A program made the position numbers and the translations under genes. Below the pieces are notes generated by a model, which made no database searches, was not told the DNA's origin, and saw nothing but the letters and a program-made list of their open reading frames with translations. From Nymphaea colorata (Eukaryota; Streptophyta; Magnoliopsida; Nymphaeales; Nymphaeaceae), in the NCBI RefSeq assembly GCF_008831285.2, contig NC_045141.1:26649315-26713314 (forward strand): 64,000 nt of DNA, written 5' to 3'. The stretch's first letter is position 1; each line of letters begins with the position of its first letter. Positions 48,361 to 60,236 of the stretch are shown here, piece after piece.

Positions 48361-51300
48361 TTAGAAGAACTCGAAGTCCAAATATTTCCCAGCAGGCTTC
48401 ACATCTGCTCCCACTGTCTTCTTGCTGCTGCTACCAACCCCCACTGTAGCAGCTGTGGCAGCAGGGCCAGCAGCACCAAATTTCCCTGGCAAGTCTGTGT
48501 CGAATGACCTTGGAACCTCTGGTGGCGTGCTGCACCGTATCAATGCCCAGTTTACACCTTCGAAAAATGGATGCTGCTTGATTTCTGTTGCTCCCCTCTT
48601 CACTCCTAGCCGATGCTGTGGCTCCTTCACAAGGAGTCCTCGGATCAGGTCCCTGCTTGCGTAACTCGTGACTGGTGCGTCTGGAAACCGCAGTTGTTGC
48701 CCAACTACATTGAAAAGCGTAGCGCGGTTGCCTGCTCCTTTGAAAGGAGTCTTTCCGTAAAGAAGTTCATGAAGGAAGATACCAAACGTCCACCAATCAA
48801 CTGCACTTCCATGGCCTTCACCCTTGATAATTTCAGGGGCCAAGTACTCGTGAGTTCCCACGAAGGACATAGATCTGGCAGCGGTGGGCTCTGCAACAAG
48901 TTCAGGAAGTTTGGTGACAGGCTGCCCTACTTCCATTCTGGGCTTCCTCTTGTTTTTCTTGTTTTTCTGAGGGAATATGCGAGGAAGCAAGCAAGCTGGC
49001 TGGATGCAAGCGGATGTTGGTTCTATGCAGGCAGGTTGGACACAGAATGCATTTCCCCGCTTGGATGGGTCAAAATCAGACATAGAGGATTTAATTAAGG
49101 TAGGTTTAACTGCGCAGCGCAAAGAGAGATCAAAATCTGACAGCATGATGTGACCATCTTCCCGGACAAGGACATTCTCAGGCTTCAAGTCTCTGTAAAC
49201 TACCCCCAGCATATGGAGGTACTCAAGGGCCAGGAGAACCTCTGCTGCATAGAACCTATACGGAAAGGCAGAACACACTTATTAACATACATAACGGTAT
49301 GGAAATTGTTTGGATGCATATATTTTTTGAATAAAATGTTCTGCACACGGGTAAAGATCGCGTTGCTTCCTTCTACCTAGGAAAACTGACAAATACACTT
49401 AAAAGGGATCCATGCAGCAGAACCACTATCTTCAAATAATCCAAGTTCAGAAGCATGAAATCTTGACAGTACAGTCACTTGATTCAGATGTTCTCCATCA
49501 TGTTGAACAAAGCCTATGCCGTTGGACTAAAAAGAGGGAGAGAGAGGGCCTTGAAGGCTCGATCATGCCCAATTTGTTTCCACCAGATTGTCCATTTACA
49601 AAATTTTCAGAATAAGAACTTAGTTTCCTGAATTAATTGTACAAAATCAGTCTAGTTCAAGAAGCTTAAACAAGTTTTAAAAGCCACACCAAATTCAACC
49701 AAGTAAGAATCTAAATACAGCATGAGTTATTCACTGCCTCTCTATAAACATAACAAAAAATGCTATAATAGGAATACTCAACCAAATCTTTCCAAGATAG
49801 ACCAGCGAAAAGGAAAAACTGTAATAGCCTAATAGGTTGATTTTCTATATTTCTCGTTGACAAAAACATCTAACAAGATGGTGGCCATCACATAATATCG
49901 TTGAAAGAGCAGACTCTACCAGTTAGATATGAAGATAACAGAAAAAGTGGGAAAAGGAATACCGTGCAGCATATTCGGAGAAGTGCTTTCCTGGTTGTCT
50001 CTGCCGCAATGTGTGCAGGTCTCCTCCAGGACAGAATTCCATTACCAAGCAAGAAAATCTATCAGTCTCAAAATGTGTATATAGAGTTGGAAGGAAAGGA
50101 TGATCCAGCAGCTGGAGAATTTCCCTTTCTGTTTGTGCCCTTGTTAATTTTTTTCGTCTTGCAAGGGATTCTTTATCCATCACCTTCATTGCAAAGTAGC
50201 ATCTGGTGCTGCTCAGCTCTGACAAATAGACACTCCCTATGTCACCACAACCAAGTCTCTTGAGTAGTCGAAAGTGGCTCATCCCTAAGATGCCATCCCG
50301 AGCACGAACAGCTATAATCGCCTTCCACCTTGGATCATTGCCTTTGTGAGGTTTACTGGCGCTACCAGTAACGTTGCTCCAATTGCTGTCATCACTGAGA
50401 CCACTACTATCACTTGCTCTGCTAATGCTGGTTTTGGCACTCCCAAGTGAATCACCCTTGGCGCTCTCACAGGTTCTCTCCATGCTCAGTGTCCCATCAC
50501 TTCTGTAAGCGCTGGTCGAACTGTTGACGATGCTCATGGCAGTGACAACTCCAGTACTATCTATGCTACTGTGAGGGCTAACATTACCACTTGGCGGCAA
50601 TGAAGCATCCCATATGCACTCCTTCTCCTCCATCTCAGCTAGGCATTCACTCATTGGAGCAGGTTTAGCCTCCAAGGAACTTGATAAAGCAGGCCCCTGC
50701 GGATCTGCATGCTCAGAATTGGTTGACAGTGGATCCGTTGACCCTCCTAGTTCATCAGCCTCTTCAACCAGGCTTTCAGCTGGAGATGGGGAGCAAGTAT
50801 CCAGTTTTATGGCTGGAATACTTATGGAAAGATCTTCTAGTAATGGACCTTTCAAAGGAACAGCTTTAAAGCACCTTTCATTTGTGGAATTATTCTGATC
50901 AATGGTTACATAAACTGCCTGCATTAGGTCACTATCCACAGGCTCTGGTGGATGGCTTACTCCAGAAAAGGAGCTCTGTGTACATTCCTCACACAAGTTC
51001 GATGTGTTTGAGGTCTTACATGCTTTAATTGAAGGGGCCCTATTCATTGCAGAAGGTGCAGCCATAGTATTATTCTTGACGGGATGTACTGCTATGACTG
51101 GTTCCACCACGGCAGACGTTGGTTGGCAGTTAACCTTCTCTACTGTTTGGGCTGATTTCACGACCCTAGGTACAGATCCTTCGTGACTTGATACAAAACC
51201 TTTACCCTTCCATGTTTTCCCGTGAAGATGAGCGTCTGGGTGCTGTGATTTCCACAAGTTCGAAGAATATGCAGGCAGTTTTGGTACCTGGTCAACTGAA

Positions 51301-51365
51301 AAGCCTTTTCCCTCCGACATTAGTGTTTTTGAACAAGGAACACTCTCCATAGTGGCTCTATACAT
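48361..51365 (-). CDS. AGC-VIIIa Ser/Thr protein kinase (KIPK/D6PK-like)
   Basis: Two exons, 49963-51365 and 48361-49255, joined in phase (CG then G, Arg468), encode 765 residues. About 340 N-terminal residues are low-complexity with an LCEEC motif, as in long KIPK-type members. [20 protein letters not shown] then leads into the kinase domain at about 365. It has the glycine loop GCGDIGSV (372-379), Lys394 (AMK), YRDLKPEN (Asp490) and DFD (508-510) in place of DFG, the hallmark of plant AGC-VIII kinases. The insert between subdomains VII and VIII carries the Cys-rich [18 protein letters not shown] and a basic KNKKNKRKP stretch, typical of D6PK relatives and linked to membrane localisation. 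[12 protein letters not shown] follows. The C-terminal DFEFF is a PDK1-docking (PIF-type) motif. Relatives phosphorylate PIN auxin carriers or act in growth control. A second in-frame Met six codons on (51350) may be the true start. Confidence 0.95.
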
Positions 51366-51375
51366 CGAGCATCAT
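51358..51375 (-). promoter_or_regulatory. Short uORF overlapping the kinase start codon
   Basis: ATG ATG CTC GAT GTA TAG on the minus strand overlaps, out of frame, the first ATG of the kinase (51365-51363). Just upstream, TTCCTGACAG before 51396 looks like a 3' splice acceptor, so the leader probably begins in a separate upstream exon and the uORF lies at the start of the coding exon. Confidence 0.5.
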
Positions 51376-51396
51376 AAATGTGACGTATGTTTGTTC

Positions 51397-54339
51397 CTGT
51401 CAGGAATGAGAATTCTTGGAGATTGGTTACCGCCTTTCAGTTGTCCGCATGAATGGTTGAAGTTTTTGATGTAGTGAGAAACAAATGATACCATCTACTG
51501 CTCTCCTAACCAGCATACAGTAAAACTTCAACATTTCCCGGCCAGCATATTTTTCTGAAATTGATTGAGGAAAAAGAAGAATATCAATAAAAATAAATCA
51601 TCTAAAGTCACTTCTTTGGAGCCAGTTGAGAAGGAAAGGAATTGCAGCATGCGCAAATCATTTCCCCAAGATTACCCACAACAAACACCGTTTATTTGTA
51701 GTATCCAGACCGGTGTTCGTTGTTGGTGATCAGAACTCACCATTGTACTCAAAGGGAAAAAAAAAAACGTCATCAAACCTCTAACTTGTTATTTTTGCTA
51801 AATTGTTCTAAAGTCAGGGAAAACAATCTCATTAAAATCTTATTACTAGTGCTGAGTAGTAAGAAGATAAGAACACCAGAAATAACTGCTCCAACAGTGA
51901 ACAAAATGTAAAGGCTCTTCCTAATGATAATATGTTAGGTTCATAAATTCAAAAACAGAGAGAAGGAGAAAGTGAAGAGGCCAAAATCGTGCACTTGAAC
52001 GTTGATAACGTAATTTTTCAACTAAATCCCTGGACATTTTAGTCATCTTTCTGTAACCCAAATGGAAACCCAAGACAACTTGAAAAATCGAGATCACAGA
52101 CATCATGTCATGGGGAACCACCATGATTTCAAAACCTCTCCTCAAGTGGGGCGAGAAAATCAAAAAAATAAATGAGGGCGACAAATTGCTTGGCGACACC
52201 GAGCCAACCGTGATATTGAGTCATTCCCCGGAACTTACAAACAGAAGAATAAAGCACGGCGGGTGAAGAAAACGAACAAGCTATTAAAGCACAGCCAAGA
52301 ATCGCCGAAAAATTCGTCGTCATTGGACTAAAAATATGCAAATCTCACACCAATGTTAACAAACAATCTTCTGCCTCCTTCAGGCAAGAAACCGAGAGAC
52401 AGAGAGAGCTCCAACCCCCTAAGAAATAAGAAAGAGGAAGGGAGAAAATGCTACGAGAAGCAAGGACTAAAGCGTGCGAAACGCACCAAAGATCACTTCG
52501 CACGTGGGAACCTCTTCTATGCTACCCCTCCGGCTCTTCCTGCTCCTCCTCCCCTTCCTTCCATTATCGACTCTTCCGTTCGACCTTCTCCGGCTTCGCG
52601 TTTCCCACGCCTCTCTCTCTCAGACTCTCTCTGTGTTGTCGCTGTGGGAGAGCCTTGTGAGCAAGGACAGACTGCAGAGGGAGAAAGAGAAGGAGAAGAA
52701 TTGATGGGGCGGGAGAGAGTGCAGGCAAGCATAACTCAGACGGCCTGCTTCCCCCTCCTTTTACTTTTTCACTTTCTTCTTTCCCTTTTTTTTCCCCGTG
52801 CTCTATTTTTCTGCAAATATTTATGGCAAAAAAAGATTCTATTGGGCATTACGACGTTAATCCTGCTTTTCTTTAATAAAAATAAACGGAAAAAGAAAAA
52901 AGCAATTTTCATGTTTTTACATTGATGCCGATCACTAGAGAGAGAACCGTTGGCCTCCCTACGTTCTGCGTTCTCGTTTCTTAAATGACCAAAATCTCCC
53001 TGAAGCTTGCGTCCATGGCTGAGAGCATTAAATGACGGAATTGGGCATGCTTGCTTTCTTTTGTTTCGATGCAACCCTGCCGGGAAGATATCCCAGGGAT
53101 AAAAACAAAGCATGTAAAGAATATCGCTCACTCGAATGGAAATTTGTGTACAAACAAACAATTGAGGTGCATCACGAAATATTAATTGCTATGCTTTTTT
53201 CAACCTGAGATTCATTCATTTCATCTGATTGAATTTGAAAGCACCACAAGCATGTGAGCAGTACTGAGTTGGTGTGAATGCACATCGTAGCATGTTTCAA
53301 TATTCACGCGGGTCAGTACAGTTCCCAATCAATCCATCATCGCCACATAATTCTCAAATTCTGCTCCGTTTCCCCGTATTCTGATGAGTCTGGCAGTAAC
53401 TTCCAAATATCATCAGATCTGGATCCTGCGGAGTCCAGGGTCAGAAATATCAGGATTTTGTTGGAAGTACGGGATTTGTCTCAAAATTTTCAAAACTAGC
53501 ACAATGGTGAGAGAATTTTACTATAGCAAAGAAAACGTCAATTTTGAAAACCAGATGTTTAGTGTTGCATAGATGTTAGAAAAGATTATATGTTTTCATT
53601 TTGAGTTCAGACTTAGAACAAGTCCCACTGCCAAGGTTCGCAAGGACACAAGACATGAAAACATTGGTTGGCAAACTGAGCTGTATTATCATCTCTTTGG
53701 CACAACTAGTAGGGTGGGGTTCGTAGGCATTTAATAAACATTGGAGTCCATCAGAAATTCTCTCTTGGCATAAAATAGGGAGGGTCTCGTCAAACCCTAA
53801 ACGACGTGGGAGATCTCCATAAATCATTTTCAAGCACTTGGGAAAAAAATTACTATGGCGATGAAATTAGGACAAAGGAGTACCGTCAAGGTGCACAGAA
53901 GACCTCAAGACTTTTATCATCAACGAAAGCATGCGCGGGCTCCGGTAGTGTTTGTCTCCTCTGGGCCATGGTGATTAAGGAGAATTTTTTCCTTTTCCAG
54001 CCAAAAAACAAGAGTGCTCAGACTGTAAGGGACTCGTGATCCTTTTGCTTCTGGAGTGTTCATTGTTGAAGGAGGCTGCTGGAAAAGCGTTTCATAAGAA
54101 AAAAAATAAAAAACAAAGATGTCTATTTCTATGAGGATTATTTGTCTCAAGAAGAAAAGAGACTGGTTATAAAATTCTTTCAAAGAGTAGTTGATTGATC
54201 TTATGAGATCGGATGCAATCATCCGATAAAATTGGAACGATAGATACACCGGCAATCATTCGAGGACAATTACCGCCGTCAAAGTCTTGGTCAACATGGT
54301 CGTTCCTGCGGTCCAAAACGAGAAAGGGTAGAAGCGTCA
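51397..54339. other. Region upstream of the kinase, no gene seen
   Basis: Probably holds the leader intron, first exon and promoter of the kinase. A strongly CT-rich plus-strand stretch (GA-rich on minus) at about 52520-52640 resembles a plant 5' leader, but its exon limits cannot be set. The remaining frames are short and unlike known proteins. Confidence 0.4.
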
Positions 54340-54850
54340 TTTGAAGAGGCGGCAGGGTCCCTATCTGCCGCCGGCCAAGAATCTAAACCGGTTTGTTGTC
54401 CACCGGTGGAAAGGGGTTAAAATTGGACCGCGCGGGAGACTACGGGGTTTCACTTTCACCAATATTAGGCGGGGATGGCCCAGGCCCGGTCCCACCTGCA
54501 CCCTCTTTCCCTGGCACTTCTTTTCGGGAGAACCCCAGTGACCTCACCACCCGAATGTAGGTATCCGTGATCGCCTTGCCGAATTGCAAAATCACCCCTC
54601 GGGTTTAATGCGCCGGCCCAGTTCCCGGCGGCCCGACCAGAAGCCCGCCGTCGTAATGTCCGCTCGATGGGGAGCGCTCGTAATTGCCGGACCGCCGGCG
54701 CTCATGTGGGTGGCGCGAGCCGGTTTTCTGCCCCGTTCGGCGGTGGACTGGCGGCGGTTCCCGCGCGGTGGACAGGCCGCGTCGTGGTTCGCATAAATGC
54801 TCGCACTTCAGGGGCATGAGCACGGTGTTTGTACAGGAAGCTCGTGCACT
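54340..54850. other. CpG-rich patch
   Basis: About 500 bp are far richer in GC and CpG than the surrounding AT-rich DNA, densest at about 54600-54790. Frames are open on both strands, as expected from high GC, but none looks like a known protein. It may be a promoter or the GC-rich relic of a gene end. Confidence 0.5.
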
Positions 54851-57800
54851 CATAGTGGCGCGATTAATGAGAGAAATCGCTCTCCTCCACGGCTGGAAAT
54901 CTTCGCGTTGCTTTTGTTTGTTAAACTCAAAATAAATTTCTCCGCCGATTTCGTGTCGACAGAACTCTGTTTCGCTAAAATCTCCAAGTTTTGTTTTGTT
55001 TTGTTCTTGTTCTATTCATTTGAACTTGACGTGTGTAATGTTCTACTCGTGAGTTTAGCTTGAAAAAATACATGGCTCCTCCAAGCAGTAAGGTTCCTAA
55101 TGAAAACAGGGTATACTCCTTGGGGATTTATATACTTATACGTCAGATATTGTAAGCTTCTGTATGAAAGCAAAAAACTGTTTTCATAAGCCAAATCTTT
55201 AATTTCTTCTTCGCGACGCACAGAAAATGGCAGGATGGGGAAAACTTGTTTCGTTTATGAAAGCTTGTTTTTTGTGTAATGTGAAATTGCTCTACAGTTA
55301 ATTTATTTTGGCGTCTTGAAACTGATTTCTCTCCATTGTTCTTTTTGTTGCTTCGTTATTGTATATAAGGTGTGAGCCTTGCTTGCTTCCGTTAAATCTC
55401 ACTTCGTAGTGTTGTACTAAGCCGGTCACAGCACGACACTTGTTCTGTGATCAGTGTTATTCGCTTCTCTTTTTTTGTTCAATTTTGTTTTCGAGAAGAA
55501 GAATCCTGTCTATGAGCTCCATGTCAATAAAATTTAAAAATATCCACAGTGACGAGCATTTTCATTGTCATGACTACCATTTCTATTACGAACTCAACCA
55601 TAAGCATATTATTATTATTATTACTACCAGTTCTTATTTTCACAAAATCATTTGACCTTATGCCACAAAGATGAGGGTTTCTGGCCATACGTCTACCTCA
55701 CTTAACACATATTATCAACAATATAAATTTTTGATTGTGTATATAAATTTTTGATAAATGATTCAAAGAAGTTCCGAACAATAGAACTTGAAAGAAGGAA
55801 AGTAAACTACATCACCCAACCAACTCTCTATCATGAGAACCAAACTAAACAATCTCAGCTTAACGCGTGAGTGGTTGCATTAATGGCAGCACAATAATGT
55901 GCAGTTGGTTTCATTCACTGCTTTTATAAGAAGAAAAAAAGAATTCTAAATACTTGGTTCCATTACTCGATCCTCTTTGGCTTGATCGTTGCCGCATTTA
56001 AACAAAAGGCATGTGACGCAATCAATGGCTCATTTACTTATTTTCTAAACAAAAATGAAGAAAAAGGATGAACCCATCAAAATACAAGGTGAAAAAGTAC
56101 AACTCATGTTCATTCTTGATACTATTAAAGTGGTGCATGCGGGGCCAAGGGCAACTGACATTGATGATAAGGTGGGGCTGAGTGGTGCCTAAAGAGTTCC
56201 TTTTTCCCAAATGAAGTTGATTGAGAAAAAATATTGAATCCGATAGTGGGAGGCATATTCCACCTATTTTTGATCGCCCTCCTGTGGACAATGATGTAGT
56301 GCTCAACGCCTTCCCTGTGTTCCCCCCTAAACTTTTTTTTTTTCCCTTTTATTTTATTTATTTTAATAATCTCATTTCAGCCAACTTTTCAAAAAGAAAG
56401 CCATATCGAATTGTATAATTAACAACTAGTTGCTTGATTTTAATTTAAAAGAGGCTCCCACTTTCGGCGGGTTCTTATTTGTCATCGATGGCCTTGGTAA
56501 AGGAAGAATATGGGCCTGTTTGTTCTAAGAAACTAAAAGCTTTTGACCCGAAAAGTTTCCGCTTGTTGTAATCCGCACCCTCAAGCTTACCTAGGTTTTG
56601 CAAATGGTGGCGGGCAAGATCTCTCCGTCCATTTACTTACTTTGAAGAAGCATTATGAATCACAAGTTTAAATTTAGCTGGCGTTCATTCATTCTTGCCA
56701 ACCAAAACCCTACTTTCAGGAGAGAGCGTATGCTTAAATGAGCAGGGACCCCACAATAGATCTCGATACACCCAAAATAAGGGATTCTGTTCTGAGATCC
56801 AAGTCTCGGATCCACTGTTTTGCCACGACCAATTTAACCCAATTGGATCGGATCTCTAATGCATTTTGCTGTATTGGATTCGACCCATTTGAGCTGTTTG
56901 TACCTACCCGGTCTCCCTTTTGCCGGAAATCCTTTTCATGGCTGTCAAAGTTAAAATAAAGAGGCTCACTAATGTCACTGAATAGCATGTTAGAAACTGT
57001 ATTTGTTATACAAGAGTAAGAGTTTCGGGGAACCGAACGGGTACTTACCCTTTTGTCTTCAATTCCAGGCTTGGTCCCTACTACCTCCAAATGTAATATA
57101 TATCAAATACATTTCTATGTAAAAATATGAAATATCATTAAAAAAAACATCCAATCTACTCAAAAGTAGGTAAAAATCTGAATATGTGTTGCTTTGAGAT
57201 TGTACTATTTCTTTTAACTCGCGTGATGAACACACCTCCCTAGGAGTTTTGTAGCTGAGGATTGTTGGAAGGGTTCCTTTTCCATGGACATAAGTCGAAG
57301 TTGATCATTCCTCCTGAGATCAAGATTACAGCTGCTCCCCATCTGCGTTTCAGATGAAAAAAAATTTCATGCTCAATCAACTAATAATAGTAAGGATGAC
57401 AATAACTTTTAGATTAAATATGACCCATTTGCGATTCACTATAATGGCAAACCATGTGAACGCTGGTACGTGAAGCGACGACATTGATGTTCAGCTTCAA
57501 ATCAGTTTGATCATTGAATGTCGGTCCCGTTCAACTTATGGATCCAACTTTAAAAACGAGTCAATAAAGAACTAAAGGTGGTCTTCTGCAACATCTGTTT
57601 TGGAATCCACAGATAAGGGAAGATGTGCCTGCACTTCTGATCTACTGGCAAACAATCGAAAGTTACCTTGGAAACAGAAAAAGGAAAAGCGAAAATGCCT
57701 CCTTTTTCATTATTGGGCTTCCTCTTTGCTTACTAATTTTTCCACCTGATCAGGTGTGCCCTATTATTACCATCTGTAATTTTTCTGTAACTTTCAAAGC

Positions 57801-60034
57801 ACATAATGCTAAAAATAAAACTAGCGTCCAGTTTTTTAATGTAGTTTCACTAAGTAGAAAACTCACTTTTGGCAAGGTTAAAACCAGGGGGGCGCCACAA
57901 AAAAAGGAGAAAGAGATTTACCAAGTGATGGCCGAGATGTATAGTGTTGGTGAAGGGAGTTTTCCGGTTTGACGGAAAAGAGGACGGTCCAAGTCCAACA
58001 ACATCCCCACTGATATCAGCAGGAATATTCTTGAAATAATTCTGGCAGAAAGTTTCATGACATTGGGGAACATAAAGCTCTTGGTCCTCACATAAGAAGC
58101 CTATTTTATGGGTAGGGCGGACGCTGGGCCAGAAGAATGAAGGCCCCACTTGTCACGACAATATCTAATCAAGTTGGAGCTGGGTACGCCAGCTCCTTGT
58201 CAGTTATATAGACCACCTTATTATGTGTTCATTCGGTAGGGAAGGGAAGGGCCCCAGTGAGTCCCCGTTTTCCGGATTTGGACGGACATAACTTCACTGG
58301 GGACTATGGCTGCACAAGTTTTTCATCTTATATATGTATATATATATTATTTCAGTAGTCTCACTACTACAGCAGGTACATTGTAAATGTTTGACAGATT
58401 TATGGAACATTGTAACTTGAATTGCTTTGGAAATTTGTCTCATTTTGTTTGGTAGATTTATGTGTTACTCTTGCCAAACAACCCCAAAATGTCTCAACTG
58501 TACTAAGTGAAAACAAATACATGACTGAATATTCACTATGCAGTCATGTTTTAAATGAGGGGCCTATGAATTTTGAGTTAAAGTGACACTCCATACTCCA
58601 TCCTTACCGTATAGACTGCTCCTGTTAAAATTTAGAAACTTTAATTTGATCCCCTCATAAAAAAATTTTAGCTGCCCTTACTAGACCTTAGTTGGTGTAA
58701 ATATGAGTATCAAACCCAGCCCCTTCACTCCATTATATGAAAATGAAAATGAAGGTTGTAGCCTTGAATTTTCAGCCTACATTACCGCTGCTAGAAACTC
58801 TACTAACTTATAAGGTTGCTGTAGCAGGGCCAGGTATGAGTTGGTTTAGGCTTTTTTGTCCATGCCAGCCCAAAATTTGCTTTATATATATACTGGTATC
58901 TTACTAATTTTTTTTGTTTAATTATATATAAGTACGTTTTAAGGATTAAACTATTAGTGTCCCTTAACCGGAAATTTTTGGGGCTCTGCCATCGGAAGGC
59001 TTACATTTCATTATTGGGACGTTCTTTACATCGGGTAAAAGATATTTATGATATGCATCTGCACTTCAAATGCAGGTAACTTCTCTGTTACAGAGCTTTT
59101 CGATTAGAAAAAGAGAAGGAAAAAGCTCATAGAATCCTCCAATACGCAATGAATGCTTTCCCCAGGCCATCAAACGCGCGTTGATGAACAGGAAAATTCT
59201 CATTTATCATTGCAAATGCAAGTGTACTATGGATATGCTGATGATCATCAAATCTTTGCCCGTTGAGGGGACAAAAAGAGGACCATCAGTTCATTCTACT
59301 AGTGAATTATTCCAAACACAAAACAAAATTCAAGTAAAAAAAAAAACCGTTAATCCTGGATCGAAACTTAAATATTGCATTGAAAACAACCCTCGAATCA
59401 AACAACCCGCTGGCGTACGAGCTATGTCGCAGCCATGCATGAGCTAATGTGAGACAGGTGCAGTCGCATAGAGACTTTATTATCTTAGCCAATAATTAAA
59501 AAAAAAAAAACTATTTATATTAATATTTTTTGTTTTTTGTTATTTAAAAATCTTTAATTTTTCAAGTCAAGCGTGAGTTCCTTGGTTATCATCCTCGTGA
59601 GCCGGCTCAAAAGGACGTGTGTGATTGATTGTTTGGGAGTGACATTAGCAAAGTTCACAAGTATCTCATGAATACTTTCGGTATGGTTCACAGGGCCGTT
59701 TGGATTCGAATCATGAGTAGATTGAAAGGTACCAGTTTCTATACGAGGAAAAAGTATTATCTGGGGACTGCTGAATTTGACATTCATAATATAATTGGAC
59801 CTTAAGATGCATTACAAATATAAGTGCGCAAAAGGTACACAAGTTGAGAGCTAATTTTTCAGTATAGATGGGGTTTGGCATAGGGAGATGGTTTACAATG
59901 TAAATGGACTTTGTTCCTTGGAAATTCCTACCACAAACAGCAAACCCGTTTAAGAGTAGATGTGTAGGTTTTGAGCAATAAGGTCATGTCTATACAGTTA
60001 AAAATTCAGGAAAAAATAACTTGAGATTTTGCTT
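54851..60034. other. Intergenic DNA without a supported gene
   Basis: AT-rich sequence with scattered short frames. The longest, on the minus strand at 57850-58149 (99 codons) and 56734-57090 (118 codons), resemble nothing I recognise and lack splice or promoter support. No RNA gene was seen. Confidence 0.5.
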
Positions 60035-60236
60035 GCTTGGATGACATTGGCATTTGACCCAGTTTCATGAAAACCAAGTTTTTTAGTGAATTTTAAAAAC
60101 TTAATTAGTCTATTTGGGTGACACATCTAAAACCTGGTTTTTGATAAATAAGTTGAGGGAGTTTCATTCCGTTTTGCACAACCACCTTTTGTCAAAACAG
60201 AGTTTTGCTCATACCCAGTTTTGATGGCACCCAAGC
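60035..60236. mobile_element. Possible MITE
   Basis: GCTTGGATGACAT (60035-60047) and, at the other end, the complement of GCTTGGGTGCCAT (60224-60236) form a 13-bp inverted repeat with two mismatches. Internal GGGTGACA and AAACCTGG/CCAGTTT words add to the symmetry. No target duplication is clear, so the assignment is tentative. Confidence 0.4.

Noticed and set aside
56734-57090. 118-codon minus-strand frame
   Set aside because: Resembles no protein family. Repeated GATCC/GATCT words suggest non-coding repeat sequence.
57850-58149. 99-codon minus-strand frame with several Cys and His
   Set aside because: No zinc-finger spacing, no recognisable homolog and no promoter or splice support. A BLASTP hit to a plant family would reverse this.
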